From assembly GCF_018613195.1 (NCBI RefSeq), contig NZ_JAGGQQ010000002.1, positions 47,164-111,163 on the forward strand: a stretch of DNA of 64,000 nucleotides, given 5' to 3'. This DNA is from Bacillus sp. ISL-45. GTDB lineage: Bacteria > Bacillota > Bacilli > Bacillales > Cytobacillaceae. Shown here piece after piece: positions 24,112-33,640 of this stretch (position 1 is its first letter; each line of letters starts with the position of its first letter). The position numbers and the translations under genes are program-made. A model generated the notes under the pieces. It did no database searches. It saw only the letters and a list, made by a program, of their open reading frames with translations, and had not been told where the DNA came from.

Positions 24112-25299
24112 ATGGATCAATCATCAGGAGCAGCTCAGCAGCCACAGGGCACTGAAAAAATTTGGAGCAAGGACTTTATGTTTATATTCCTGGCGAATTT
24201 CTTTATCTTCCTGGGTTTTCAAATGACCTTGCCTACCATTCCGTTGTTTGTGGAGCATCTGGGCGGAAATGACCAGTTGATCGGGTTTGTCGTTGGGATT
24301 TTCACATTTTCGGCATTGCTTGTACGCCCATTTGCAGGATGGATGCTGGAAACGAGAGGCAGGGGGGTTATTTACCTGACAGGCCTGGCCATTTTCGTGG
24401 TTTCTGTAGGCACATTTGGATTTGCTTCAGGAATCGCCTTCTTGTTTTTAATGCGGATTGTCCAGGGGGTTGGCTGGGGATTTTCCACGACAGCATCTGG
24501 TACAATCGCAACCGACTTAATACCACCGCGGCGCAGGGGAGAAGGAATGGGATATTTCGGTCTCTCTGGGAACGTTGCGCTCGCGATGGGACCGACGCTT
24601 GGTCTGGCGCTGGCTGCGGCAATCACATTCAAGCAGTTATTTTTAATCAGTGCCATCCTGGGTCTTGCTGCCTTCCTGCTGGCATCAAGGATCACCTATA
24701 AAAAGGTGGAAAAAACGGAAGAGAATAAGGTCAGGCGCAGATGGGATGTATACGAAAAGTCCGCCCTGCAGCCGTCATTGCTATTATTGTTCATTACAAC
24801 CACATTTGGAGGAATCGCTTCATTTCTGCCCCTTTACTCAGCACAGAAGGGAATTGAAGGGATAGAATGGTACTTTTTTATTTTTGCGATTACCCTAATG
24901 CTTTCCCGGTCCTTTGCGGGCAAACTCTATGACAAAAAAGGACATGGCGCCGTCTTCCTGCCCGGGACAGTTTTAATTATGATCGCCATGATCCTTTTAG
25001 CCTGGCTGCCAAACAGCCTGGTGATGTTCATCGCAGCCGGCCTGTACGGATTCGGTTTCGGCTCAGTCCAGCCGGCACTTCAGGCATGGGCAGTACAGGA
25101 TGCACCGATGAATCGAAAAGGCATGGCTAACGCAACCTTCTTCTCCTTTTTCGATTTGGGCGTTGGTGTCGGAGCGATGACTTTTGGCCAGATCGGTCAC
25201 TGGCTTGGCTATGGCAGCATCTACATCGCTTCCGCCATTTCCGTTTCCGTTTCGATTCTCCTCTATATTTTGATGATGAAACGTCCTGCTGGAAAATAG
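24112..25299 (+). CDS. MFS transporter
   Basis: A 395-aa major facilitator with about 12 membrane helices. Visible motifs are TIPLFVEHLGG after helix 1, the loop 2-3 motif degenerated to GWMLETRGRG, RIVQGVGWGFSTTASG in helix 4-5, and a symmetric second half with AGKLYDKKGHG. These resemble drug or small-molecule efflux MFS proteins; the substrate is unknown. ATG 24112 is chosen because AAAGGATGA precedes it, although the frame stays open back to 23986 through the doxX promoter. Single gene with its own terminator. Confidence 0.85.
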   Translation: MDQSSGAAQQPQGTEKIWSKDFMFIFLANFFIFLGFQMTLPTIPLFVEHLGGNDQLIGFVVGIFTFSALLVRPFAGWMLETRGRGVIYLTGLAIFVVSVGTFGFASGIAFLFLMRIVQGVGWGFSTTASGTIATDLIPPRRRGEGMGYFGLSGNVALAMGPTLGLALAAAITFKQLFLISAILGLAAFLLASRITYKKVEKTEENKVRRRWDVYEKSALQPSLLLLFITTTFGGIASFLPLYSAQKGIEGIEWYFFIFAITLMLSRSFAGKLYDKKGHGAVFLPGTVLIMIAMILLAWLPNSLVMFIAAGLYGFGFGSVQPALQAWAVQDAPMNRKGMANATFFSFFDLGVGVGAMTFGQIGHWLGYGSIYIASAISVSVSILLYILMMKRPAGK

Positions 25300-25331
25300 A
25301 CCTGTTCCAATTTTGGAGCAGGTTCTTTTTA
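25300..25331 (+). terminator. terminator of the MFS gene
   Basis: ACCTG-TCC pairs with GGA-CAGGT around AATTTT, followed by TCTTTTTATTT. Confidence 0.8.
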
Positions 25332-25426
25332 TTTGAAGGAGATTTCTTAACAGAGTAAAATACAGATATAGGTATATATTGGAATTAAGGCAGCCCCCTG
25401 CACTGATGTTTTTTGACTTTTAAAAT

Positions 25427-25442
25427 ATATGGTGTGGGGTAT
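25427..25442 (+). promoter_or_regulatory. candidate CsoR/CstR-type site before the CstB-like gene
   Basis: The 16-mer has GGTAT at 25438-25442 and a degenerate partner arm ATATG at 25427-25431, with the same N6 spacing as the sulfur-operon palindrome at 2094. The minus strand reads ATACCC at one end, as there. It overlaps the likely promoter (TATAAG at 25440). Imperfect, so moderate support only. Confidence 0.35.
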
Positions 25443-25490
25443 AAGAGAATATAGTCTTCATAAACCTATTAAAATGAAGGAGGAGTTCAT

Positions 25491-26876
25491 ATGTATTTCA
25501 AGTCATTTTTTGATGACCAGCTTGCACATATGTCTTACTTGATCGGCTGCCAGAGAACGGGCGAAGCGATTGTCATCGACCCGGCAAGGAATATCCAGCC
25601 TTATCTGGACATCGCCAAAAAAGAGGGCCTCAAAATCTCAGCTGCAACAGAAACCCATATTCATGCAGATTATCTGTCAGGAGCAAGGGAGCTTGCCCAT
25701 CACCATGGCGCGAAGCTGTATGTATCCGATGAAGGGGATAAGGACTGGAAGTATCAATATGTCGACCAGTATGAGCATGAATTGCTGACAGAAGGCTCGA
25801 CGTTCAATATTGGAAATATTTATTTTGAAGTCATCCACACGCCGGGCCATACACCGGAAAGCATCTCATTCCTGTTGACGGATAAGGGCGGCGGCGCCAA
25901 TGAGCCGATGGGAATTTTCACGGGAGACTTCCTGTTCGTGGGCGATGTAGGCCGACCGGATCTTCTTGAAAAGGCGGCAGGCATCAAGGATACATCCGAA
26001 GCGGGTGCACGCCAGATGTTCGAATCGCTCCGAAAAGTGGAAGAGCTGTCTGACTTCCTGCAGGTATGGCCAGCACACGGAGCAGGAAGCGCATGCGGAA
26101 AATCCCTTGGAGCTGTGCCAATGTCCACTTTAGGCTATGAAAAAAAATTCAACTGGGCTTTCCAAATCAAAGAAGAGGATAAGTTTGTTGAGGAGCTGCT
26201 TGCCGGACAGCCGGAGCCTCCGAAGTACTTTGCCCAGATGAAAAAGCTGAATAAAGTAGGCCCTGAACTGCTCAGACATGAGGAAACGCCTAAAGTGTCA
26301 TTATCTGACGCAGGGGATGCAGTGGTTGTCGACACCCGTCCGGCAGATGAGTTCGCCGAGGGACATGCTGAAGGAACGATCAATATCCCCTATAATAACT
26401 CCTTCACGAACTGGGCAGGTTGGCTGTTAAACTATGACCAGGACATCGTATTGATTGGTGATCCGGAAAAACTGACTGATGCAGGAAAATCCCTGCAGTC
26501 AATCGGACTTGACCAGGTCACAGGGTATATTGACCCGAAAGAGCTCAGCGGCAGCCTGGAAGGTTACAAGACCATCACCGCCAGCGAGGCAAAAGAAATG
26601 ATGGAAGACGATAACTACTTTGTCATCGACGTCCGCAATCAGAGCGAGTGGGACAGCGGCCATATCCCCGGTGCCCATCACATGATGCTCGGAAACCTGA
26701 CCGACAAGCTTGACGAGGTGCCAAACGACAAGAAAATCATCGCCCACTGCCAGTCAGGCGCACGTTCCGCGATCGGAACAAGCCTGCTCTTGAAAAACGG
26801 CTACAAGGATGTAGTCAACCTCGAAGGCGGCTACTCCGCCTGGGAAGAAGAAGGACTCCCTGTTAAAAAGGATTAA
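25491..26876 (+). CDS. CstB-like persulfide dioxygenase-sulfurtransferase
   Basis: A 461-aa three-domain protein: metallo-beta-lactamase dioxygenase (about residues 1-235), a rhodanese fold lacking a catalytic Cys (about 265-355), and an active rhodanese (about 362-458, loop CQSGARS, C420). Iron ligands are H56, H58, D60, H120, D146 and H196; the motif is HIHADY, where many relatives have HxHxDH. This domain order matches CstB of Staphylococcus, which oxidises low-molecular-weight persulfides and releases thiosulfate. GGAGGAG precedes ATG 25491. It is monocistronic and separate from the sulfur operon at 2-5.6 kb. Product is inferred by homology. Confidence 0.9.
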   Translation: MYFKSFFDDQLAHMSYLIGCQRTGEAIVIDPARNIQPYLDIAKKEGLKISAATETHIHADYLSGARELAHHHGAKLYVSDEGDKDWKYQYVDQYEHELLTEGSTFNIGNIYFEVIHTPGHTPESISFLLTDKGGGANEPMGIFTGDFLFVGDVGRPDLLEKAAGIKDTSEAGARQMFESLRKVEELSDFLQVWPAHGAGSACGKSLGAVPMSTLGYEKKFNWAFQIKEEDKFVEELLAGQPEPPKYFAQMKKLNKVGPELLRHEETPKVSLSDAGDAVVVDTRPADEFAEGHAEGTINIPYNNSFTNWAGWLLNYDQDIVLIGDPEKLTDAGKSLQSIGLDQVTGYIDPKELSGSLEGYKTITASEAKEMMEDDNYFVIDVRNQSEWDSGHIPGAHHMMLGNLTDKLDEVPNDKKIIAHCQSGARSAIGTSLLLKNGYKDVVNLEGGYSAWEEEGLPVKKD

Positions 26877-26884
26877 TACAATTA

Positions 26885-26912
26885 GCCAGCTTAGTTTTTA
26901 AGCTGGCTTTAT
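26885..26912 (+). terminator. terminator of the CstB-like gene
   Basis: GCCAGCTTA at 26885-26893 pairs perfectly with TAAGCTGGC at 26899-26907, then TTTATTTATTT. Confidence 0.88.
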
Positions 26913-27007
26913 TTATTTGGGTATTGGAGCGTGTTGCGGGTGGAATTGTAATAATATGGTAAAAATAGCCGCCGATGGAGTGGATCGGCTTCGTGGATTG
27001 CAAGGTA

Positions 27008-27440
27008 GAGGGAAGAGGTCACTAGATCCATCTCTATAAGGGCATCGTCCAAGCCGAAAGGTACCCTTATGCAAGCAGTTCTGCATTTATAAGGGTACGA
27101 TTCAAGCGGAAAGATACCCTTATGCAAGCCATTCTTCCTCTATAAGGGTACGATTCAAGCGGAAAGATACCCTTATGCAAGCAGTTCTGCATTTATAAGG
27201 GTACGATTCAAGCGGAAAGATGACCTTATGCAAGCAGTTCTGCATTTATAAGGGTACGATTCAAGCGGAAAGATGACCTTATGCAAGCAGTTCTCCCTCT
27301 ATAAGGGTACCATTCAATCGGAAAGATACCCTTATGCAAGCAAAACACCCTCTATAAGGGTACCATTCAAGCGGAAAGATACCCTTATGCAAGCAAAACA
27401 CCCTCTATAAGGGTACCATTCAAGCGGAAAGGTAACCCCA
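27008..27440. repeat. tandem array of eight 53-bp units (ATAAGGG/CCCTTAT type)
   Basis: ATAAGGG occurs eight times at 53-bp steps, each alternating with CCCTTAT (or ACCTTAT in two units), so arms of opposite orientation follow every 26 bp or so. The last units are almost identical (GCAAGCAAAACACCCTCT), earlier ones use GCAGTTCTGCATT. CCCTTATGCAAG is shared with the array at 53.7 kb, and the head AGAGGTCAC with the array at 19.3 kb. There are no unique spacers, so it is not CRISPR. It lies upstream of a two-component system. Confidence 0.88.
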
Positions 27441-27621
27441 TTAAGCAATCCTTTCAACCCAATAGAGTGTATTGCCGCCTGAATTTAACTAACCCCCCTA
27501 TAATCATGAACAAACTATGACCAACATGTTAAATAATCTGTAACAGCAGGTGAAACAGTTGATTCTCTCGCCATTGCGCTATAATTTATATATAACAGAT
27601 GTCGGAACAGAGGGGATTGCC
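27441..27621. other. leader region of the two-component system
   Basis: No gene. TTGATTCTCTCGCC and TATAATTTATAT at about 27555-27595 suggest a promoter (TTGATT, 17-18 bp, TATAAT) but the spacing was read by eye only. Confidence 0.35.
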
Positions 27622-28320
27622 GTGAAAATATTAGTGATTGAGGATAATGAAAGTGTCTGTGCGATGATTGAGATGTTCTTTTTAAAAGAGGGCATAGAAG
27701 GCAGGTTTGTGAATGATGGCCTCCAGGGCTATGAGGCTTACAAAAGCGCAGAGTGGGATTTGCTGATTGTCGACTGGATGCTTCCGGGTATGGATGGTGT
27801 AACACTTTGCAGGAAGATCAGGCAGGATGGCAGTGATGTGCCGATCATCATGCTGACGGCCAAGGACAGTGAATCTGATCAGGTTCTTGGACTAGAGATG
27901 GGAGCGGATGATTATGTGACGAAGCCGTTCAGTCCGCTGGCTTTGATGGCGAGGATCAAGGCTGTGGCCCGGCGATATCAAAAACAGAAACCCGGTGAGC
28001 ACAGCGAGGTTGGGACGAGCCGTCTGAAAATCAACAAAGAAACTCGTGAAGTAAGCCTGGACGGCAGCCCAGTGACAAATTTGACGCCAAAAGAATTCGA
28101 CCTGCTTCTATTGTTCGCCCAGCATCCGCGCCAGGTATTCACGAGGGAGCAGCTTCTTGAGCGTGTCTGGGGATACCAATTTTACGGTGATGAACGTACG
28201 GTGGATGTCCATATCAAGAGACTAAGGAAGAAGATTGGCAGTGCTGAACAGCCATTCTTCCATACGGTTTGGGGCGTAGGCTATAAATTCGATGAACTGG
28301 TTGATGGGCATGAAGGTTAA
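27622..28320 (+). CDS. OmpR/PhoB-family response regulator
   Basis: A 232-aa response regulator. Receiver domain: acidic pair E7-D8, phospho-acceptor D51 in IVDWMLPGMDG, a conserved T in MLTAKD and K in VTKPFSP. The C-terminal winged helix has the LTPKEFDLL and RTVDVHIKRLRKKIG motifs. It binds DNA as a phosphorylated dimer. GTG 27622 follows AGAGGGGA; the frame is open further upstream without a ribosome site. The cognate kinase gene overlaps its end. Target genes are unknown. Confidence 0.93.
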   Translation: MKILVIEDNESVCAMIEMFFLKEGIEGRFVNDGLQGYEAYKSAEWDLLIVDWMLPGMDGVTLCRKIRQDGSDVPIIMLTAKDSESDQVLGLEMGADDYVTKPFSPLALMARIKAVARRYQKQKPGEHSEVGTSRLKINKETREVSLDGSPVTNLTPKEFDLLLLFAQHPRQVFTREQLLERVWGYQFYGDERTVDVHIKRLRKKIGSAEQPFFHTVWGVGYKFDELVDGHEG

Positions 28321-29716
28321 ATATATATACCAGCAATTTCTGAGCCATATCAGCATTATCATCGTTGCCTTCCTCATCCTGAGCCTCGTATTCACACAGT
28401 ATGTGGAAACGTTGGTTTATAAAAATAAAACGGAGGAGCTGATTTCCTACGGGGAAAATATCCTCCGAGATCTTGATCGAGGCAGTGAACGTCCTGATCA
28501 GGTGATCAATCAGTATGCCCGGGTTCTTTTTGGCCGGGATATCCAGTTCAGTGTATTTGATGAGAATATCCAGCTGCTGAATCCAATCAGATGGAGAGGG
28601 CCGGCGATCGAGTTATCGGAAGAAGAGTGGAGCCAGCTCACAAACGGAAATCCGATTGTGAAAAATTTTGATCTAGAACGGTATGACCGTGCTGTGACCC
28701 TGGTTGTTTTGCCATATGTGGATCGTGGAAATTTCATCGGCGGCATTCTCCTGACCTCGCCAATCAGCGGGACACGGGAAATGATTACAGAAATCAATAA
28801 ATATTTATTTTATACCGTGCTGATTGCGCTTGCTGTTTCGTTCCTGCTGAGCTGGGTGCTGTCACGCATCCATGTGAACAGGATCAAAAAGCTGCAGGAA
28901 GCCACATCGCTGGTGTCTGCAGGGGATTATACCGTAAAAGTTCCATCCTCTGACTTCGATGAAATCGGTGAATTGGCGAATGATTTTAACAGCATGGTAA
29001 GCAAACTGAACGATTCGAAATCAGAAATCGAAAGCCTGGAAAACCGGCGCCGCCAGTTCATGTCAGATGTTTCCCATGAATTGAGGACGCCGCTTACGAC
29101 CATTAGCGGAATTATTGAGGGGCTCAGGAATAATATGATTCCCGAGGCGGAGAAAGAGCGGGGCATCAACCTGGTCAGCCAGGAAACGAAGCGGCTGATC
29201 AGGCTGGTTAATGAGAACCTGGATTATGATAAAATCCGCTCGAATCAAGTACTGCTTTTAAAAGAAGATATTGAACTGATTGAGGTATTCGAAATCATCC
29301 AGGACCAACTAGGGCTGCAGGCGGAGGAACGAAATAACTCAATTGAGATCCAAACGGAAGAATCAGCCATGGTCCATGCTGATTATGACCGTCTTGTCCA
29401 GATTTTGATCAATATTACGAAAAACAGCATCCAGTTCACTGAAAATGGAACCATCTTGCTTCGCGGCAGGATGGCTGGGGCGAAGACGGTGATTGAGATC
29501 GAGGACACAGGCATTGGCATCGAACCGGCTGAAATCGAAAAAATCTGGCATCGCTTTTACAAAGCCGATATCTCGAGAACGAGCAACCCGTTTGGAGAGT
29601 TCGGCCTCGGGTTGTCAATAGTCAAACAGCTGGTACAGATGCATGATGGAAAAATTTCAGTGGAAAGCGAGCATGGAAAAGGGACAAAGTTTGTGATCGA
29701 ACTCCCTTTTCGATAA
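28310..29716 (+). CDS. sensor histidine kinase
   Basis: A 468-aa membrane kinase: TM1 near the N-terminus, an external sensor of about 125 residues, TM2 (about residues 160-180), HAMP, then HisKA with the H-box SHELRTPLTTISG and a catalytic domain with N-box (ITKNSIQF), G1 (EDTGIGI) and G2 (GLGLSIVKQ). It probably phosphorylates the regulator encoded just upstream. It overlaps that gene by 11 bp. ATG 28310 is chosen, with ATG 28304 and 28292 as alternatives. The sensed signal is unknown; no known sensor fold is recognised. Confidence 0.92.
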   Translation: MKVKYIYQQFLSHISIIIVAFLILSLVFTQYVETLVYKNKTEELISYGENILRDLDRGSERPDQVINQYARVLFGRDIQFSVFDENIQLLNPIRWRGPAIELSEEEWSQLTNGNPIVKNFDLERYDRAVTLVVLPYVDRGNFIGGILLTSPISGTREMITEINKYLFYTVLIALAVSFLLSWVLSRIHVNRIKKLQEATSLVSAGDYTVKVPSSDFDEIGELANDFNSMVSKLNDSKSEIESLENRRRQFMSDVSHELRTPLTTISGIIEGLRNNMIPEAEKERGINLVSQETKRLIRLVNENLDYDKIRSNQVLLLKEDIELIEVFEIIQDQLGLQAEERNNSIEIQTEESAMVHADYDRLVQILINITKNSIQFTENGTILLRGRMAGAKTVIEIEDTGIGIEPAEIEKIWHRFYKADISRTSNPFGEFGLGLSIVKQLVQMHDGKISVESEHGKGTKFVIELPFR

Positions 29717-29777
29717 GATGAAAAAAGAAGCTGCGGGCATGGTCCCCGGCTTTTCCTATTTGAAAGGGTGAAACAAC

Positions 29778-30761
29778 ATGGTGCGTTTCGGAGTAGTAGG
29801 TACAAATTGGATTACAGAAGCATTTATCAAGGGGGCAAGCCACCATCAGGATTTTCAGCTTAATGCCGTTTATTCGCGTACTGAGGACCGTGCCGCGGAG
29901 TTTGCCGGCAAATTCGGAGTGGATACTATTTTTACAGACCTGGAAGAGATGGCAAAAAGCAATTTAATTGATGCCGTCTATATTGCAAGTCCCAATTCTC
30001 TGCATGCCAGCCAGGCGAAGACTCTCATGGAAAATGGCAAGCATGTTCTCTGCGAAAAAGCAATTGCGTCTAACAGCGGCGAGCTGGACGATATGATCAG
30101 GACGGCAAAGGATCATCAGGTTGTTTTGATGGAGGCGCTAAAATCGACCCTGATGCCGAACTTCAAGGCCGTCCAGGAGAATCTGGATAAAATCGGCACG
30201 ATCAGAAGGTACTTCGCCAGCTATTGCCAGTATTCGTCCCGCTATGACAAGTATAAAGAAGGTACCGTATTGAACGCCTTCAACCCGAAATTTTCGGCAG
30301 GTTCACTGATGGACATCGGCATCTATTGCCTCTATCCTTTCGTTGTCCTGTTTGGAGAGCCAAAGTCTATTCAGGCAACCGGCTATTTGCTTGAATCAGG
30401 TGTGGATGGGGAAGGCAGCCTGATTATGAAATATGAGGAAATGGATGCGGTCATCATGTTTTCGAAAATCACTGATTCATCTCTTCCTTCTGAGATACAC
30501 GGCGAGAATGGGAACATCAAGATTGATAAAATCAGTACGCCGGAAAAAGTGGAAATTCTCTATCGTGATGGGAGATATGAAGATATTTCGAGAGAACAAC
30601 TGGATGATAATATGTTTTATGAAGCGGAGGAATTCATTAACTTGATTCAGCAAGGGAAACTGGAATCAAGGAACAACTCGCTTGAAAACTCGAGGATCAC
30701 GATGAGGATTCTTGATGAGGCAAGGTCGCAAATGGGTGTCAGATTCCCGAGCGACAAATAG
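29778..30761 (+). CDS. Gfo/Idh/MocA-family NAD(P)-dependent oxidoreductase
   Basis: A 327-aa oxidoreductase with an N-terminal Rossmann fold (GVVGTNWI, residues 5-12), the SPNSLHASQA segment and the CEKAIASN motif, where most relatives have EKP. The C-terminal alpha/beta domain contains the DIGIYCLYP motif near the usual catalytic Lys/His region. Members act on sugars, inositols or amino sugars. No sugar genes are adjacent, so the substrate is unknown. AAAGGGTG precedes the ATG. A lactonase gene converges from the other side, which may hint at sugar oxidation but does not show it. Confidence 0.85.
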   Translation: MVRFGVVGTNWITEAFIKGASHHQDFQLNAVYSRTEDRAAEFAGKFGVDTIFTDLEEMAKSNLIDAVYIASPNSLHASQAKTLMENGKHVLCEKAIASNSGELDDMIRTAKDHQVVLMEALKSTLMPNFKAVQENLDKIGTIRRYFASYCQYSSRYDKYKEGTVLNAFNPKFSAGSLMDIGIYCLYPFVVLFGEPKSIQATGYLLESGVDGEGSLIMKYEEMDAVIMFSKITDSSLPSEIHGENGNIKIDKISTPEKVEILYRDGRYEDISREQLDDNMFYEAEEFINLIQQGKLESRNNSLENSRITMRILDEARSQMGVRFPSDK

Positions 30762-30767
30762 AAAAAG

Positions 30768-30796
30768 GGCAGGTGCCTTTTGTGCACCTGCCTTTT
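30768..30796. terminator. terminator of the oxidoreductase gene
   Basis: GGCAGGTGC pairs perfectly with GCACCTGCC, followed by TTTT; the A run on the left allows use from the minus strand too. Confidence 0.88.
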
Positions 30797-30820
30797 AGCA
30801 TTTTTCAGAATGCCCGAGGA

Positions 30821-31876
30821 TCAATAATTCAAAAATTTCACGCATACTGGATCCGGCACCTTCACATCTGACTGCAGCAATGTCAATCTGCCTGTATCTG
30901 TATCACGGGAATACAGCGCGACATTGCTGGAATTCTGGTTGGCGGCAATCAGGAATTTCTCACTGGGGTCTAGCACAAAATCCCTTGGCCAATTCCCCTC
31001 CGTAGACGTAAGCTCGACAAAATCAAGCTGGAAGCTTTCTGGGTCCACCTTAAAAATCGCGATACTGTCATGGCCGCGGTTGGCAGCGTAGACGTACTTC
31101 CCATCAGATGAAATATGGATGGCGCTTCCTTGGTTGTTGTCGGTAAAATCTGCAGGCAGGGTGGAGATGGCCTGCAGCTGTTCAAAGCTGCCTTCCTGTG
31201 AATTGTATTTTAAAACAAGTACTTCAGAGCTGAATTCTGTCATCAAATAGGCGATGGTATTGTTTGGATGGAAAACAAGATGCCTTGGACCGCTGCCTGG
31301 TGCAATATGGAGCACACTCTTCTCGATCAGCTGGCCGTTATCCAGAGTATAGGTAATCAATTGGTCGATGCCAAGGTCGATTACTGCTGAATGGTTTCCG
31401 TCCGGTGTAAATCCCGCATAATGGGTGTGTGCTTTTTCCTGGCGCTCATCCGGTCCTGAGCCATCATGGACCGCGCTTGATAAGACCGACTCAATATTGC
31501 CTGTTTCAGGGTTCAGCAGATAGGAATCAGCAGACCCTTTATGGTAATTGGCGGATAAAAGCAGGTTATTTTCCTCGTTCACGCTCACATGGCATGGTGA
31601 CGCTCCTTGTGCAAGCTCGGAATTGATGAATGATAGCTTTCCGGAATCGAGAATGCGGAAACCTGCCACTCCTCCTGTACCACCTTCCTTTGCGACAGCA
31701 TAGAGAAAGCGGTTGTCGTCACTGATTGTCAGGTATGTAGGATTTTCCAGGGCTGCCGCTGGTTCCACGTCGAGGATTTTTCCATTCACTGGATCAAGGG
31801 TGAAAGAGTAGATGCCCTCGCTGTCTTCTTTTGTATATGTACCGAAATAGCCTTTGAACTTTTCATGGGTTGCCAT
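30821..31876 (-). CDS. lactonase family protein (6-phosphogluconolactonase-type beta-propeller)
   Basis: A 351-aa seven-bladed propeller of the YbhE/YkgB type with repeated blade motifs (GTYTKEDSEGIYSF at the N-terminus; HVSVNEENNLLLSANY; GSGPRHLVFHPN; RGHDSIAIF; WPRDFVLDPS). Members hydrolyse 6-phosphogluconolactone or similar lactones. ATG at 31874-31876 follows TTGGAGGCATTC; the TTG fifteen bases upstream is part of that ribosome site. No glucose-6-phosphate dehydrogenase gene is nearby. Cytoplasmic, with no signal peptide seen. Confidence 0.88.
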   Translation of the reverse strand: MATHEKFKGYFGTYTKEDSEGIYSFTLDPVNGKILDVEPAAALENPTYLTISDDNRFLYAVAKEGGTGGVAGFRILDSGKLSFINSELAQGASPCHVSVNEENNLLLSANYHKGSADSYLLNPETGNIESVLSSAVHDGSGPDERQEKAHTHYAGFTPDGNHSAVIDLGIDQLITYTLDNGQLIEKSVLHIAPGSGPRHLVFHPNNTIAYLMTEFSSEVLVLKYNSQEGSFEQLQAISTLPADFTDNNQGSAIHISSDGKYVYAANRGHDSIAIFKVDPESFQLDFVELTSTEGNWPRDFVLDPSEKFLIAANQNSSNVALYSRDTDTGRLTLLQSDVKVPDPVCVKFLNY

Positions 31877-32144
31877 TATGAATGCCTCCAATTTGATTAA
31901 GCATTAATTGTCTAAGATATAGTCTAGCAAAAAAATCCTGGGTGACAAAATGTTACGAACAACAGGTGAATGGGTAAAATAGTACAGGAGATCTTCAGTT
32001 TGTAAAATGAATGTTAGATAACCTGACCAAAATCTGGACTTTAAGCTTTTTAAGGGATATGCTCTTTTATAATGAGATTCTAGCAAAGTTTTCTCAATAG
32101 ACGAAAGAGCCTGATATCAGTTTAAAGTGTTTAGGAGGTTTATT

Positions 32145-32972
32145 ATGAGCTTGCAAAAACAGATAATTGACGCATTGAATGTGAAGCCGCAAATCGATCC
32201 CCAGCAGGAAATCAGGAAGAGAATCGATTTTTTAAAGGAATATTTACTTGTCTCAAGGGCAAAAGGGTTCTTGCTTGGAATCAGCGGCGGCCAGGATTCC
32301 ACCCTCGCTGGAAGGCTGGCGCAGATGGCAGCGGAGGAATTGCGGTCAGAAGGCAAGGAGGCCAAATTCGTAGCAGTCAGACTTCCATATGCTGTGCAAA
32401 AAGACGAGGAAGATGCACAGAAAGCATTGGACTTCATCAAGGCTGACCAGACGATCACCTTCAATATCCAGCCTGCTGTCGATACGTTCAATACACAGTT
32501 CGAGGAAGCGATTGGCGATAATATGACGGATTTTAATAAAGGAAACGCAAAGGCAAGGATGAGAATGATCACACAGTATGCCATCGCAGGACAGGAAGGC
32601 TTGCTGGTGATCGGGACAGACCATGCTGCCGAGGCTGTGACCGGATTCTTTACAAAATACGGGGACGGCGGTGCCGATTTGCTGCCTCTATCCGGACTGA
32701 ACAAGCGTCAGGGCAGGGAACTGCTGAAGGCATTGAACGCAGAACCGAGACTGTACCTGAAAGAGCCTACTGCCGACCTTCTTGACAACAAGCCGCTTCA
32801 GTCCGATGAAACCGAGCTTGGAGTCAGCTATGAAGCAATCGATGACTATCTGGAAGGAAAGCAGATTGACGAAGCGGACGCTGGCAAAATTGAAGGCAGA
32901 TACCTTGCTTCCGAGCATAAACGGCATATGCCTGCATCCATGTTTGATTCTTGGTGGAAGAGATATGCATAA
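32145..32972 (+). CDS. nadE: ammonia-dependent NAD+ synthetase
   Basis: A 275-aa enzyme that amidates deamido-NAD+ with ammonia and ATP, the last step of NAD synthesis. The ATP-pyrophosphatase P-loop SGGQDS (residues 47-52) and the motifs TDHAAE and [13 protein letters not shown] are present. Length matches B. subtilis and E. coli NadE; it lacks a glutaminase domain. ATG 32145 follows TTAGGAGGTT. A strong terminator follows. Single gene. Confidence 0.96.
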   Translation: MSLQKQIIDALNVKPQIDPQQEIRKRIDFLKEYLLVSRAKGFLLGISGGQDSTLAGRLAQMAAEELRSEGKEAKFVAVRLPYAVQKDEEDAQKALDFIKADQTITFNIQPAVDTFNTQFEEAIGDNMTDFNKGNAKARMRMITQYAIAGQEGLLVIGTDHAAEAVTGFFTKYGDGGADLLPLSGLNKRQGRELLKALNAEPRLYLKEPTADLLDNKPLQSDETELGVSYEAIDDYLEGKQIDEADAGKIEGRYLASEHKRHMPASMFDSWWKRYA

Positions 32973-33013
32973 AAAAGCCTGGCTGAGATCTTCGATCAAT
33001 CAGCCAGGCTTTT
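32973..33013. terminator. bidirectional terminator after nadE
   Basis: AAAAGCCTGGCTGA pairs with TCAGCCAGGCTTTT, a 14-bp stem with A and T runs; also suits the converging coiled-coil gene. Confidence 0.93.
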
Positions 33014-33016
33014 CAT

Positions 33017-33361
33017 TTATTCAGTTTGCGCCACTGCGAAATGCGGCGTATCTTCTTTTTCCGTCACTTTGTCGATTTTATCGGTGAACATTTGGAAGAC
33101 TCGCTTTTTCTCTTCCAATTCCTTGATATATTCCTTCAAATCATTGAATTTCTCCTCAAATGGCTGATGATACAGTTCACGGATTTTCCTGTTCAAGTCT
33201 GGATTCACTGTCGACTGGACGACTTGCTTTGTGATGTTGAATTTATATGTATACACTTTTAACTCGTTTTTAACTTCTTCATACTCCGAATCAATCTCTT
33301 GAAGAATCTCTTCAATTTCTGTTTTCCATTCATCTAGCGACTTCTTAACATGCTGTTCCAT
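33017..33361 (-). CDS. acidic coiled-coil protein of unknown function
   Basis: 114 aa, almost entirely predicted helix with heptad-like spacing of I/L/V and many E/K (EEILQEIDSEYEEVKNELK; FNDLKEYIKELEEKK). No membrane segment, cysteine or signal peptide. ATG at 33359-33361 follows AGGAGGATC, which supports expression. It is single and converges on nadE. Not recognised. Confidence 0.6.
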   Translation of the reverse strand: MEQHVKKSLDEWKTEIEEILQEIDSEYEEVKNELKVYTYKFNITKQVVQSTVNPDLNRKIRELYHQPFEEKFNDLKEYIKELEEKKRVFQMFTDKIDKVTEKEDTPHFAVAQTE

Positions 33362-33598
33362 AAGGATCCTCCTGCCATTCGCCTGTAATAAAGCTTCTTC
33401 CCTTTATTCTAGCAAGCGAATTTTACATAGAGATTGCTGGGATATTACATTGTTAAAACAATCCTAGTCCGAATTTGTACAGTGCTTCCCAAAAGCTGTT
33501 TCTATCAATCTGCAGGTATTAAACTATCTCATAAAAGATTTCTCTATAAATGGTTCTAGGAAAAAAGACTCATCCTTGTAAGAAAATGGCGAAAATTG
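33362..33598. other. gap before the c-di-GMP riboswitch
   Basis: AT-rich; holds the promoter of the minus-strand coiled-coil gene and nothing else I can support. Confidence 0.3.
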
Positions 33599-33627
33599 TT
33601 GAAATAACGGTACTATAGTTTTATATT
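33599..33627 (+). promoter_or_regulatory. promoter of the c-di-GMP riboswitch transcript
   Basis: TTGAAA at 33599-33604 and TATATT at 33622-33627 with a 17-bp spacer, ending about 14 bp before the aptamer. Confidence 0.5.
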
Positions 33628-33640
33628 TTAATTAGAACTG

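Noticed and set aside
27008..27440. CRISPR-like periodic repeats
   Set aside because: Units are 53 bp with no unique spacers; the variable parts themselves recur, the arms alternate in orientation, and no cas genes are present.
32117..32704. 195-codon minus-strand frame
   Set aside because: Antisense to nadE, Ser/Phe-rich shadow composition and no start signal.
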